DNA from: Hofstenia miamia
Taxonomy: Eukaryota; Xenacoelomorpha; Acoela
Direction of reading: 5' to 3'
Assembly: GCA_004352715.1 (NCBI GenBank)
Contig: SCFE01000070.1
Span: 608,698 to 672,697, forward strand
DNA length: 64,000 nt
Shown: one piece after another, positions 47,517-58,528 of the stretch
Layout of the letters: every line of letters begins with the position of its first letter
How positions within the stretch are numbered: the stretch's first letter is position 1
Notes under the pieces: model-generated
What the model saw: only the letters and a program-made list of their open reading frames with translations
Databases searched by the model: none
Told to the model about the DNA's origin: nothing
Program-made: the position numbers and the translations under genes

Positions 47517-48648
47517 AGATATATTTATATATATATATATATATTTCGTCGTAAAATGGTTTCACTAAAATCTGGTTAATGTAAAGCTAAGCAGGCGATG
47601 AAACTAATCAACTAAAAGAATTGGAAGAGGCGTTTGAATTCATAAGGTTTCTGAGAAAATAAGGCTTGAAAAGCATATCAGGCAAATAAGTTTATAGCTT
47701 AGAAATACTTTTCGTGCTTTTTAGAAAAAAAGTAGTATTAATGAGCACAAAGCAGTATTTCACAATTATTGGATAATCTCATTATATTGGACATAATTCC
47801 CTAAAAATGACATTTTTAACAAAAAAACTATCAGGTTCCGCCTCTTAACAAGTTGACCAATGATTAGTTCAATTTTAATAAAAGTTCTCCTTGCTTATAA
47901 ATATATTACTCATTTGAATATTACGAGTGAAATTTTTATTCGCTGTGCGGAAGTACAAAATCCAGTTTAATACTAATTTTCGTAATTGCTTTAGTAAGGC
48001 GACTACTCCTTTTGCCGATCTGCTCTTTGAGGTAGGTAGTTAGATCCTCTTTCTTGCTGTTGGAATTAAAATCTCTTTGTGCAGCGGAAATTAGCAAATT
48101 TTTTATAAAAATAATAGCTAATTATAAAGAGTTGCAGAAATTTTGTCCTATTGCAAACTATATTCCATTATTCTAGTTTTGTTTTCTTCATCTGAATTTT
48201 TTGAGAGCTGGAAAATGTTTTGAATGCAAATTTCTAATTTAATTATATAAAATAATTAAGATACTAATCTAAATTTTTAAATATTGCTTTCACAATCTTT
48301 CCTGAAAATTTATAGACATTTTCTTTATAATTTTATTTGAGTTTATGGCAAAACATTAAGATTTTGTAATTAGTGGAGTTCTCGAATAAATCTTGGAGTT
48401 TTTGAACTTTGTGACATATGTTTTGCATTTATGTTTATAGTTCTTCAATTTTAAAAAACCATCAAATGAACTTTAGTTGACACAAATGGCAATTCTTAAT
48501 TGCCAAACTCGTTCTAATAAAAGTGATAGTGAAGATTACGATAGCTTGTGCTACTAAGAATAAAACATCGATTCCTTTCTTTAAAATCAATCATTGAAAA
48601 ATCGATTTTTTTTCTAAGCACGATATATATATATAGTATATAGTATAT
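47517..48648. other. No supported gene
   Basis: AT-rich sequence with (TA)n stretches near both ends. No coding region recognised. Confidence 0.4.
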
Positions 48649-49648
48649 NNNNNNNNNNNNNNNNNNNNNNNNNNNNNNNNNNNNNNNNNNNNNNNNNNNN
48701 NNNNNNNNNNNNNNNNNNNNNNNNNNNNNNNNNNNNNNNNNNNNNNNNNNNNNNNNNNNNNNNNNNNNNNNNNNNNNNNNNNNNNNNNNNNNNNNNNNNN
48801 NNNNNNNNNNNNNNNNNNNNNNNNNNNNNNNNNNNNNNNNNNNNNNNNNNNNNNNNNNNNNNNNNNNNNNNNNNNNNNNNNNNNNNNNNNNNNNNNNNNN
48901 NNNNNNNNNNNNNNNNNNNNNNNNNNNNNNNNNNNNNNNNNNNNNNNNNNNNNNNNNNNNNNNNNNNNNNNNNNNNNNNNNNNNNNNNNNNNNNNNNNNN
49001 NNNNNNNNNNNNNNNNNNNNNNNNNNNNNNNNNNNNNNNNNNNNNNNNNNNNNNNNNNNNNNNNNNNNNNNNNNNNNNNNNNNNNNNNNNNNNNNNNNNN
49101 NNNNNNNNNNNNNNNNNNNNNNNNNNNNNNNNNNNNNNNNNNNNNNNNNNNNNNNNNNNNNNNNNNNNNNNNNNNNNNNNNNNNNNNNNNNNNNNNNNNN
49201 NNNNNNNNNNNNNNNNNNNNNNNNNNNNNNNNNNNNNNNNNNNNNNNNNNNNNNNNNNNNNNNNNNNNNNNNNNNNNNNNNNNNNNNNNNNNNNNNNNNN
49301 NNNNNNNNNNNNNNNNNNNNNNNNNNNNNNNNNNNNNNNNNNNNNNNNNNNNNNNNNNNNNNNNNNNNNNNNNNNNNNNNNNNNNNNNNNNNNNNNNNNN
49401 NNNNNNNNNNNNNNNNNNNNNNNNNNNNNNNNNNNNNNNNNNNNNNNNNNNNNNNNNNNNNNNNNNNNNNNNNNNNNNNNNNNNNNNNNNNNNNNNNNNN
49501 NNNNNNNNNNNNNNNNNNNNNNNNNNNNNNNNNNNNNNNNNNNNNNNNNNNNNNNNNNNNNNNNNNNNNNNNNNNNNNNNNNNNNNNNNNNNNNNNNNNN
49601 NNNNNNNNNNNNNNNNNNNNNNNNNNNNNNNNNNNNNNNNNNNNNNNN
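48649..49648. other. Assembly gap of 1000 N
   Basis: Flanked on both sides by TATATA sequence. Confidence 0.95.
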
Positions 49649-50540
49649 ATATATATAGTATGCATATATTATATATAATGAATTTATTTGCGTTTGACAC
49701 AATCACATTCTCAATTTGGTGTTTCAAAGTACAAAGTATAAAATCATTTCCTAATGATATTAAAAACCGATCCATGTAAATTTAAGTGTTGAAGACATTG
49801 GCAAATTCTTTAGGTACAAACTTTAATTTCCTGTTTTAAATATTTTCTATTTGTCTGTCAGGAAATGTGAAAAATGTTTTTAATATAACTCTTATTAAGA
49901 TTTCAAAAACCAAAAAAGCTTGTAATTGGATAATGAATTAAAATAAAACTTGGAGAAATTATTCAACCAGCAATAATTTTATGACATCTTTGACAAATTG
50001 CATTTCAATTCTAATTTATGTAAAATTCATTAAGGAGACATATTATTAGCACAATTTGGAGAAAATTTTCTCTATAGACTTTATCTGCCCTAAAATATTT
50101 TTAAATGCATTATTAATTTGATTAAAATACTACATTAAAATTTGTCGATTTTGATATATTTAGATGTGTAAAGATGATGTAAAAATTTCAAAATCACACA
50201 AAGAGTGGATACATTCATTGCAAACAGAAACCAAAATGGGTTTTCATTTGATAGATTGCATTGTATTCATATATGAGAAAGCAAATCGTGATTTGTAAAT
50301 CGGAAAAGTAATTACAAGAGCTTATCAAATACCAAGTAACTTTTAGTAAACTTTCGTTATATCCTACCAATTTCGATAGCATCTGGATGAATTGTAGATT
50401 TTAGGCTAAGATATTTGAAAGACATTTAGAAATATTTGATACACATAAACAAAGCCTAGTTGTTAATTACTGCACATAAAGCACACACTACTGCTCCGTG
50501 TAAAAATTCATGTCGATTGCTTAGTAAACAATCTTCTAAC
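49649..50540. other. No supported gene
   Basis: AT-rich sequence without recognisable features. Confidence 0.4.
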
Positions 50541-50680
50541 CAGGGATCGTTAGATTTTAATCGCGATTAATCGTGTGAAAAAATTTTTTGGCGATAGATT
50601 AATCGTAATTGCTGCTGCCAGGCGATTAATAATCGCAATTAATCGTCAATTAATCTACTTCTGATTAAAAATATTCAAAA
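50541..50680 (+). mobile_element. hAT-type terminus with GATTAATCG repeats, transposase side
   Basis: Starts CAGGGATCG and continues with CGCGATTAATCG, GATTAATCG and CGATTAATAATCG words. It lies just beyond the stop codon of the transposase fragment at 50761-50894, the position expected for the 3' end of a minus-strand hAT element. The preceding eight bases are CTTCTAAC; the second target copy was not found. Confidence 0.65.
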
Positions 50681-50760
50681 TACAATATATCAATTGAAAG
50701 ATATTTAAAATAGAAAATAGCAACTATTATTGTTATTTGAGATTATTTTCTGAAGTCATT

Positions 50761-50894
50761 TTACTGCACATTGTGCTTGTTACCGTAAAGAAATATTTGG
50801 ATCTCTAAGTTGAGAGGTAATAAATGATTTCCGTAATCAGATAGAGCATAACCAGCTTTGCTGAACAGTATCTCAACCTGATTAGAATTTGGCT
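50761..50894 (-). pseudogene. hAT transposase C-terminus, cut by gap
   Basis: The minus-strand frame reads PNSNQVEILFSKAGYALSD, then a run containing NHLLPLNLE, IFLYGNK and HNVQ, and stops. This is the hAT dimerisation region: FSKAG and the N-x-L-x-P-x-N-x-E ... FLYGN pattern are characteristic. The catalytic Glu position is kept (E before ILFSKAG). The rest lies in the 1000-N gap. It is a different family from the intact element at 5338. Confidence 0.8.
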
Positions 50895-51894
50895 NNNNNN
50901 NNNNNNNNNNNNNNNNNNNNNNNNNNNNNNNNNNNNNNNNNNNNNNNNNNNNNNNNNNNNNNNNNNNNNNNNNNNNNNNNNNNNNNNNNNNNNNNNNNNN
51001 NNNNNNNNNNNNNNNNNNNNNNNNNNNNNNNNNNNNNNNNNNNNNNNNNNNNNNNNNNNNNNNNNNNNNNNNNNNNNNNNNNNNNNNNNNNNNNNNNNNN
51101 NNNNNNNNNNNNNNNNNNNNNNNNNNNNNNNNNNNNNNNNNNNNNNNNNNNNNNNNNNNNNNNNNNNNNNNNNNNNNNNNNNNNNNNNNNNNNNNNNNNN
51201 NNNNNNNNNNNNNNNNNNNNNNNNNNNNNNNNNNNNNNNNNNNNNNNNNNNNNNNNNNNNNNNNNNNNNNNNNNNNNNNNNNNNNNNNNNNNNNNNNNNN
51301 NNNNNNNNNNNNNNNNNNNNNNNNNNNNNNNNNNNNNNNNNNNNNNNNNNNNNNNNNNNNNNNNNNNNNNNNNNNNNNNNNNNNNNNNNNNNNNNNNNNN
51401 NNNNNNNNNNNNNNNNNNNNNNNNNNNNNNNNNNNNNNNNNNNNNNNNNNNNNNNNNNNNNNNNNNNNNNNNNNNNNNNNNNNNNNNNNNNNNNNNNNNN
51501 NNNNNNNNNNNNNNNNNNNNNNNNNNNNNNNNNNNNNNNNNNNNNNNNNNNNNNNNNNNNNNNNNNNNNNNNNNNNNNNNNNNNNNNNNNNNNNNNNNNN
51601 NNNNNNNNNNNNNNNNNNNNNNNNNNNNNNNNNNNNNNNNNNNNNNNNNNNNNNNNNNNNNNNNNNNNNNNNNNNNNNNNNNNNNNNNNNNNNNNNNNNN
51701 NNNNNNNNNNNNNNNNNNNNNNNNNNNNNNNNNNNNNNNNNNNNNNNNNNNNNNNNNNNNNNNNNNNNNNNNNNNNNNNNNNNNNNNNNNNNNNNNNNNN
51801 NNNNNNNNNNNNNNNNNNNNNNNNNNNNNNNNNNNNNNNNNNNNNNNNNNNNNNNNNNNNNNNNNNNNNNNNNNNNNNNNNNNNNNNNNNNNNN
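50895..51894. other. Assembly gap of 1000 N inside a hAT element
   Basis: Exactly 1000 N, with hAT transposase sequence on its left border. Confidence 0.95.
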
Positions 51895-52014
51895 AATACA
51901 ACAACACGCAACGTAAGCGGGATAACCACTTGACCAATGAACATGATCTATTAATTGAGCAGCGGCACCTTTAAAGTGATCCGCGCCATTCAAGTTAATT
52001 TCTGGTGAAATCAT
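51895..52014 (-). CDS. Possible N-terminal part of the gap-split hAT gene
   Basis: The minus-strand frame begins MISPEINLNGADHFKGAA and ends YPAYVACCCI at the gap. It is open for 40 codons and less AT-rich than its surroundings. No motif proves that it belongs to the transposase; position and strand suggest it. Confidence 0.25.
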
Positions 52015-52433
52015 ATGTATGATATAATAATGTATTTAAATCTGTTAAATTATCATAGTTTTTAACAGTTCTGTTTAAAAAAAATAAGCATTTAACAGTT
52101 TTTATATTTAACGGATCTGTTAGATTAAATATCTTTACTTTTCCTCATTTGGTTTAACATGTATTTCTGTGGTACATTTACATAGCGTTATATCAAGTTT
52201 AGTCTAAGGCGAAGAATACGTCTAAATATAATTGAAACTCTTCTGAAAATCACGAGTTAAGTGTCCAACTCGACTCAAACTCGAAACAAACCTGTTTGAA
52301 AAATTTTTAATTTCATGTTATTTGTGTAAATGTCAAATTCATATGATTATATAAAGCGCATGGTTATTATTTTCTTGTGGCTATAAAATTAAAAAATTCT
52401 TTAAATATTTGTAGGAAATTAAAACGTGGGAAA

Positions 52434-52440
52434 TATAAAA
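52434..52440 (+). promoter_or_regulatory. TATA box of the candidate peptide gene
   Basis: TATAAAA lies 93 bases before the ATG at 52533. A start site about 30 bases downstream (near 52465, GATCGGAGTTCAAC) would give a 5' leader of about 70 bases. In AT-rich DNA such a box can arise by chance. Confidence 0.35.
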
Positions 52441-52532
52441 TAACTATAATCCAAAGCATATAGATCGGAGTTCAACTACTCCAACCACAACAAAGAAAGA
52501 ATTCTAGAGAAAGAAAACAACGTAGTTCTTAA

Positions 52533-52682
52533 ATGAAATATAGTACAATTCTGATTTACTTAGTTGCTATCTTTTTGATGACCTCCGCCATGGCTACTGG
52601 TTTGGACGATGATATTATTGAAGCGAATGTGAAGCGGGCAAAGAAAAGAGGAATACATCCTCAAAATTATCATAATCATTAA
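52533..52682 (+). CDS. Candidate secreted peptide precursor, 49 residues
   Basis: A single-exon frame shows the full layout of a small secreted peptide precursor. Residues 1-21 form a signal peptide (Lys at position 2, hydrophobic core ILIYLVAIFLM, small residues SAMA before the cut). Residues 22-33 are an acidic spacer (LDDDIIE). Basic cleavage sites follow, KR at 34-35 and KKR at 37-39, and then the last ten residues GIHPQNYHNH. Cleavage after KKR would release a His-rich decapeptide starting Gly-Ile-His, which fits the amino-terminal Cu/Ni-binding pattern X-X-His. A TATA box precedes it; no clear AATAAA follows. Too short for ordinary gene finders. It could be a neuropeptide, antimicrobial or venom-like peptide. 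No homologue comes to mind. Confidence 0.5.
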   Translation: MKYSTILIYLVAIFLMTSAMATGLDDDIIEANVKRAKKRGIHPQNYHNH

Positions 52683-53397
52683 TATAGTAATTACTTTGTA
52701 AATTTATTTTTCGTTCAAAATAATGGTTGTTTAATTCATATCTTTAGAAAATTCGGAAATGGCCACTTGTAACTTATTGAAACAAAATGCTTTGTCCACA
52801 GCTTTAGTTAATATTGTGATAAAATAGTTCATTTGCCTAAAGCAAATGAAAATATTAAATTATTAACTATAATATTCACTATTATATTTGTATCAATGCT
52901 TGAGGTGGGCAACAGCTTTTGTCAATGAAATGGAATGCCTATTAAATAGTAGTAATGAAGTGAAAAGACTCGTTTGCTATCGTTGAAGGGTTTTTGTATT
53001 TGAACATTTGCTCATTTTTTTACTAGAGCTTTGTAAATATAGATAAAGTCATATTTATCATGATTGGCCTAAATCTACATTTTTAGAAAAACCCACTATT
53101 GATATTAGAAAATTCATTAATAATTGTTGATCGTCATCTTCATGATTAATCCGTCAAAGACTACATATATCGCTTATTATGATCACATCCAAATACAATA
53201 GATACAGATCAATCGTGTCCAGACAAATTCATATACTTTGATTGTATTTAAGAAAATTATAATTTATACATTAGGTAAACATATAATGTTGACTGAACAA
53301 ATCTAGTATCAAATACAATTGCTGTTTCTTATTAAATGACAGTGTATAAGTATAGTGCGTCCACGTTGACATTTGTATAGAAACATTGATCGGATAG
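52683..53397. other. No further gene
   Basis: AT-rich sequence after the peptide gene. Nothing recognised. Confidence 0.4.
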
Positions 53398-53640
53398 CAG
53401 AGATGGGCATCGGGTACACAACGTACACCAACCGACGTCAGGTATCCGGTCGATTCGGGTCGAGTTCGTGTACAATAATTATTTTCATTCGGGTTAGGTC
53501 GAGAAAGAAAATCGTTTATTACTATTGATTGTATATAATTAAATTTTGAATTCATGAAATATATAAGCATATAATGATCGGGTCGGATGAGGTTGATCAA
53601 ATTGTTTTTTGGTTCTAGTGGGTACAACTATTTTAAAAAT
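53398..53640 (+). mobile_element. hAT-type terminus with CGGGT words
   Basis: CAGAGATGGGCATCGGGTAC is a typical hAT end (CAGAGATGGGC). Repeated CGGGT, TCGGGTCGAG and ATCGGGTCGGATGAGG words follow. The sequence near 53575-53625 may be the other end of a short element, but no clean inverted repeat or 8-bp duplication is visible. Confidence 0.5.
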
Positions 53641-53951
53641 GACCATCATTGTGGCTAGGCCACGGCCTGTATGGCTTAGTAACTTTATCTCATTAGTGTA
53701 TAATGGCCTGAGAAATGATTATGTAAAATTTGAAGAAATTCTTTGATGTGGCATTGGCCAGAGTTTTTTCTTATCCCAAATGCAGCTAACCTTTTTCACA
53801 TACCATTTTAGCTAAGCATTGAGAAACGCAAGCAAATATAGGGAATTATATCCCTTTATATCCATTTATAGCAACAATTTTTTAACTTGAGTTAAAACAT
53901 GATCTACACGAATCCAATGCATTTATATAAATCCAATTCAGGATTTCGATC

Positions 53952-54690
53952 TTAACATAGTTGATCGGGCCCCAAGCTAGAAACGCGACAATAGGTTAAA
54001 TAGCCTTTTTGGCTTTTTTGTTTGCTTCATTATTTATTCAGAAAAAACAATAGAAGACGCATTATGTACTTCCAATTATGTTTAAAATCTCATTGAATTT
54101 GCTATTTTTAGAAATTCCCAAGGAATAATATCTGTTCTAGTGTTAAAATTGCGTCTTTTCCTTTGTATTTTTCAAAATATATGGAATGTGTTTTGGTTAT
54201 ATTTTCAAATTGCAGGATTGCTTTGAATTTATTTTGCAATTTTCCATATTGATGACTGTGTGGAAACTGAGTTTAAGTGATTTAGTTTAATCTCGCAAAC
54301 ACANTCTTAACATAGTTGATCGGGCCTCAAGTTAGAAACGCTACAATAGGTTAAATAGCTTTTTTGGCTTTTTTGCTTGCCTCATTATTTATTCAGAAAA
54401 AACAATAGAAGACGCATGTACTTCCAATTATGTTCATAATCTCATTGAATTTGCTATTTTTAGAAATTCTCATTCTATTCCACAATGTTCGCATTTGAAA
54501 CATCAGATCTCAAGGAATAATCTCTGGTCTAGTGTTAAAATTGCGTCTTTTCCTTTGTATTTTTCAAATTATATGGAATGTGTTTTTATTATATTTTCAA
54601 ATTGCAGGATTGCTTTGAATGTATTTTGCAATTTTCCATATTGATGACTGTGTAGAAACTGAGTTTAAGTGATTTAGTTTAATCTCGCAA
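53952..54690 (+). repeat. Duplicated 0.37-kb block across a single-N join
   Basis: TCTTAACATAGTTGATCGGG at 53950 and again at 54305, right after the N at 54304. The copies run in parallel to about 54690 with several substitutions and indels (for example an extra TCATTCTATTCC... segment in the second). Likely two haplotypes or paralogues placed in tandem. Confidence 0.85.
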
Positions 54691-54909
54691 ACACACACAA
54701 CTTCTCCTATTTTGTACACTTTCATTTTAGTCTAAAATCCTCAAACCAGCTATGGGGATCAATCTGCTTGACTAGTTTCAAAACATTAATGAAAATTTTT
54801 TGTGAAAGCTTATTATTTGTGCAAATTAAATTTATGTTTGGCCTCACCTTTCCCATACCATGAAAAGCTTGGATTTGTATGACAGATATATACATATACA
54901 TACACAAAC

Positions 54910-54948
54910 ATATATATATATATATATATACATATTATATATATATCT
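54910..54948 (+). repeat. (TA)n microsatellite, interrupted
   Basis: TA runs broken by CATATT. Confidence 0.85.
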
Positions 54949-55078
54949 ATAGCAAATTTAGAACTCGTCACTCAACTGTTTGCCCCGCACAAATTGGTAC
55001 ACTTAGGAAAGGATGAAATCCTAGTTTGACTAAAAATTCATTTGGTATGTCAAAAATGCTTCTTGACAGAAGCCAAAA

Positions 55079-56062
55079 TTATTCTACATTCTTAGGCCGA
55101 CGACCAGAGACCTTACACTTTAATTCGCGCTCAAGAATATTTAGATCAACACTCTGGGCAAGCCAATCAGTTAACACCGAGATTCCAGAATAACAGAGGT
55201 AAGCAATGGTCTCCTGGGATCTATGGCCGGAGTGACTGTCCTGTTGAAAAAATGTGTCCTGTCCAAGCAGGGGGAATGACATTCCAAATTAGAGGTACAT
55301 CGGCCCCTCTTAAAGGTTCCCTCTTTCCTGGTCAACGCACGTCGCCCATTACCCAGCATGGCGTCCCAGATCATTATAGNNNNNNNNNNNNNNTGTTGAA
55401 AAAATGTGTCCTGTCCAAGCAGGGGGAATGCGTCATTCCAAATTAGTGGTACATCGGCCCCTCTTAAAGGTTCCCTCTTACCTGGTCAACGCACGTCGCC
55501 CATTGCCCAGCATGGCGTCCCAGATCATCATAGAGCTCCCATCAAATTTGACTGGCTTTGACGTGTAATGCAGGTTGAAATCATTATTGAATTCAACTTG
55601 GTCACCACATAAACTCTCAGCACTGCGGGTGAAGCTCTTTCTTTGTCTCATCCAAACAAATAGCCTTAGTCGGGCAATCCGCTATTTTTGTGTATAAAAT
55701 GCTTCTTTTCTGATACACGACTGCAGAGTCCATATTTTTTTAAGATTCTTTGGACAGTCTTAATGCTCAATCCATGATGGTCATGCCACTGGGCTTGGGT
55801 CAGCCCTGGACATCCTCTGGAACTTTGGTGTCCTGCCGCTTCATGGTCATTTTTCACAAGTTCTGTCCTGCTTAAAACAAGTCACAATATTTAAAATAGC
55901 GCTCCGAGAGACGTTGACTTGCCGTGAAATTTTAGATAAACTGGAGTTTTCGTGGAACGTCTGGATGATGAGCTTTCGGATAGCAAGGAGATTGTCTTTT
56001 GGCATGGCAAAGAATGATAAGCAACAAGTGATATACGCAGACTTAGTATAGACAAATATCAA
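55079..56062 (-). pseudogene. Tc1/mariner transposase, broken
   Basis: Minus-strand frames show the N-terminal helix-turn-helix (MPKDNLLAIRKLIIQTF, SLSKISRQVNVSRSAI), then VEFNNDFNLHYTSKPVKF, MIWDAMLGNGRRALTR, FFQQDSHSGHRSQ (second catalytic Asp) and WLAQSVDLNILERELK then RRPKNVE (third acidic residue). Order and spacing match Tc1 transposases of about 330-340 residues. A 14-N gap at 55380-55393 has duplicated flanks (TGTTGAAAAAATGTGTCCTG on both sides), and there are frameshifts. I found no clear terminal repeats. Confidence 0.85.
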
Positions 56063-56526
56063 TTTATAAGTACATTTTTACTGTATAATAATAATAAAAA
56101 AATTGAACCAATATGCAGGTGTCTCTATATTTATATCCAACCAAAAATAGGTAATTTGTTTTGTTTGCAAGCATTAGACAACATGCACCAGCTTAATTGC
56201 CACAAATTAAGTGTGAAGTAGTTTACTGAGGCACGTCCGAGTGCCTCAATGTCAATCAAGTCAAATTAGAGCACAATGCGCGCTGCAGGCTGCCTTTGAA
56301 GTGAATTGATTTAACTGTCTTCATATTTTTGTCTGTATATATTAGGGCGACCATTATATAAGTTGTAAATGTCAAATTTTGATTCTTGTGTGTATGACCC
56401 TCTCAAAAAGTTTTATTTTGTTAGAGGTGGCCCAATGCTGTGAAACTTAGCCTAATAAGTCTCAATACATGACATAGGAGGTAATTTATCAATACAATAG
56501 TCACAAAACAAAATAACGTTTTTTAT

Positions 56527-56859
56527 TTATTCTAGCTTTTCTCTACAATCCATAAAGCATACTATTTGAGCATTTTTGAAATTTTCACTTTCATTCCAGT
56601 CTTCTGCATAGGTTTCAAGAATACTATCAAATGCATTCAGCTCCCAATCAATGGTCTATTGATTCTGTTAGAAAACAAGACACTATGCCGTATTGTTGTT
56701 CTTATCAGCCTGAGCTCATTTCAGTGTTTCATCTCTTTCGATATCCATTGAAACACTCAGAATTTTTACAGTTGTGCAGTCAAATTTAAGTGAGAATACT
56801 GCATACTCAGGGAAATCAGTTCTTCTGAAAGATAAAACAAATTGCCTATATTCCTGCAT
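56527..56859 (-). CDS. Coding-like island, possibly two 3' exons
   Basis: Minus strand. One open segment (56716-56859) begins MQEYRQFVLSFRRTDFPEYA and ends DIERDETLK and stop; inside it lies an excellent acceptor (TTTGTTTTATCTTTCAG, cut before 56824). In the same frame, 60 bases on, a second open segment (56527-56655) reads TIDWELNAFDSILETYAEDW, NESENFKNAQIVCF and MDCREKLE, then TAA overlapping AATAAATAAAA, a good polyadenylation signal with a GT-rich tract after it. The 60 bases between contain four in-frame stops and no clear GT donor, so this is either a gene with an unusual intron or a decaying copy. Protein unknown. Confidence 0.35.
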
Positions 56860-56899
56860 AATCTATAGCTACATGGATTTGACATTGAGGATAAGAATG

Positions 56900-58310
56900 A
56901 AACAACTAAAGTAGTTTCAAGTCGTTTCTAGCTGCATGTGGAGCACGTAGCGCAAAGCATTAAACCTTAATATCAACCTTTGTTAAAAGCAGTTGTCAAT
57001 ATCTCATCATAATCCGTACACCGCCGGCTATTTCAAGGTTGAACTGAGATTAAAATAGCCAAATTTAGGATCTGTATTTGGAGTTCATCATCCATCATGC
57101 TTTATCTATGAGGTAGGGCCGACCGTTCTAATTTTCTTAGCATTATGTGATTCACTCCTAAAAGATCAATTTCTAATAATGATTTTGCTGGTGTTCTCCT
57201 GTTCACCACAATGATGTCATAATACACTGCAATAATGAAAGTAGTCGATGGTTATCCTTGGCAATGGTTATTGGCTTTGTTTCTCCTATATTTATGCTTC
57301 GCTATGCTGTACATGTTTATGCTTTTTGCAATAACTTTTCTAACACAGTTATTAACAGAATAAACATAGGCAGAAAATTATAAATATATGTTTTGGTTTA
57401 TTTAATACACAACATAGTTCTTAGCATCGCTAAGTAAAGTTTTATATTTGAATATAAGTTGATGAGCAATAAAGTAATAAATAAAGTAACTACTTTTATA
57501 ATATAAAATACTATTTGTGCAAGCAATGAGTAGAAAGTTACATATTACTTTATTAAACACGACTCAATAATATGTTTTGCCTTTTTTAAAGTAACGTAAC
57601 CAACACTATGTACACATATAATTAAAACGTACACATTAATTAAAATAACTTTCAAAATTTGTCGCCGTTTAGATGCTAAACTCATTAAAAACTTGAGTTT
57701 ATAAATATTTCCCTTGGTTTATCCACTTCTCTCTGTAATACTGAATGGCATTGTTCAGTAAACTAAAGCGTTAATTCTATGTTTTTCATAAAAACATTAG
57801 AAAAAAATTCTTTTAAATGAGAATAATAATGATTGCAAGAATTCCCTATGTTCTGTCATAACTGATGTTTCAATTATTCTGTGTGATTACCATCTGAAAA
57901 ATATTTAGATCAATTTTTTTGAAATTTATCCACAAAATTGTCAACTAAATTCATTTCAAACACCAAAAGCAAATTTGCTTTTGATTTTCGGAATAAATTT
58001 GAGAGTTTGAGAACTGCTCTGTGAAATTTTTGCTTTCCAGTGCAAATTTGGATTATCCATATGGGCTTAGGCTCGGATTTTAGCAAACACCGAAATTCCA
58101 GTTGATGTAGTTGTCCTTTTTGTGGTGATTTATGTCATCCTGTAAAATATATTTTTATATTTTGTTTCCAAAGCTAATATCAAATAGCATTTGAGCTGTA
58201 GGTGATCTTTCTAATAGAGAAATTTAATTTCATAGTTCTACAGGTATAACCTGAAACATGTTATGGGCTTACCTTTTTTCAATTCATTTCTCACAGTGTT
58301 GCCCGGTTTC

Positions 58311-58311
<1 letters not shown>
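56900..58311. other. No supported gene; small hairpin nearby at 56226-56247
   Basis: AT-rich sequence. Just before this region, TGAGGCAC-GTCCGA-GTGCCTCA (about 56226-56247) can form a perfect 8-bp hairpin. Its role is unknown. Confidence 0.35.

Positions 58312-58347
<36 letters not shown>
58312..58347 (+). repeat. (TA)n microsatellite
   Basis: Uninterrupted TA run. Confidence 0.92.
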
Positions 58348-58349
<2 letters not shown>

Positions 58350-58380
58350 AAGAATTTTTGACATTACTAAAAATTATTCT

Positions 58381-58528
58381 ATATTTATCTCTATAAATTT
58401 TATATCAGAACAATAGGAGTATCAAATTGACATAAATTTTTAAATGTAATTTGAATATTTATCTCTATAAATTTTATATCAGAACAATAGGAGTATCAAA
58501 TTGACATAAATTTTTAAATGTAATTTGA
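58381..58528 (+). repeat. Perfect 74-bp tandem duplication
   Basis: 58381-58454 is repeated exactly at 58455-58528 (unit starts ATATTTATCTCTATAAATTT). Either a very recent duplication or an assembly overlap. Confidence 0.92.

Noticed and set aside
47985-48045. Plus-strand mini-exon KATTPFADLLFE before GTAGGTAG
   Set aside because: Only 12 codons and no neighbours; likely chance.
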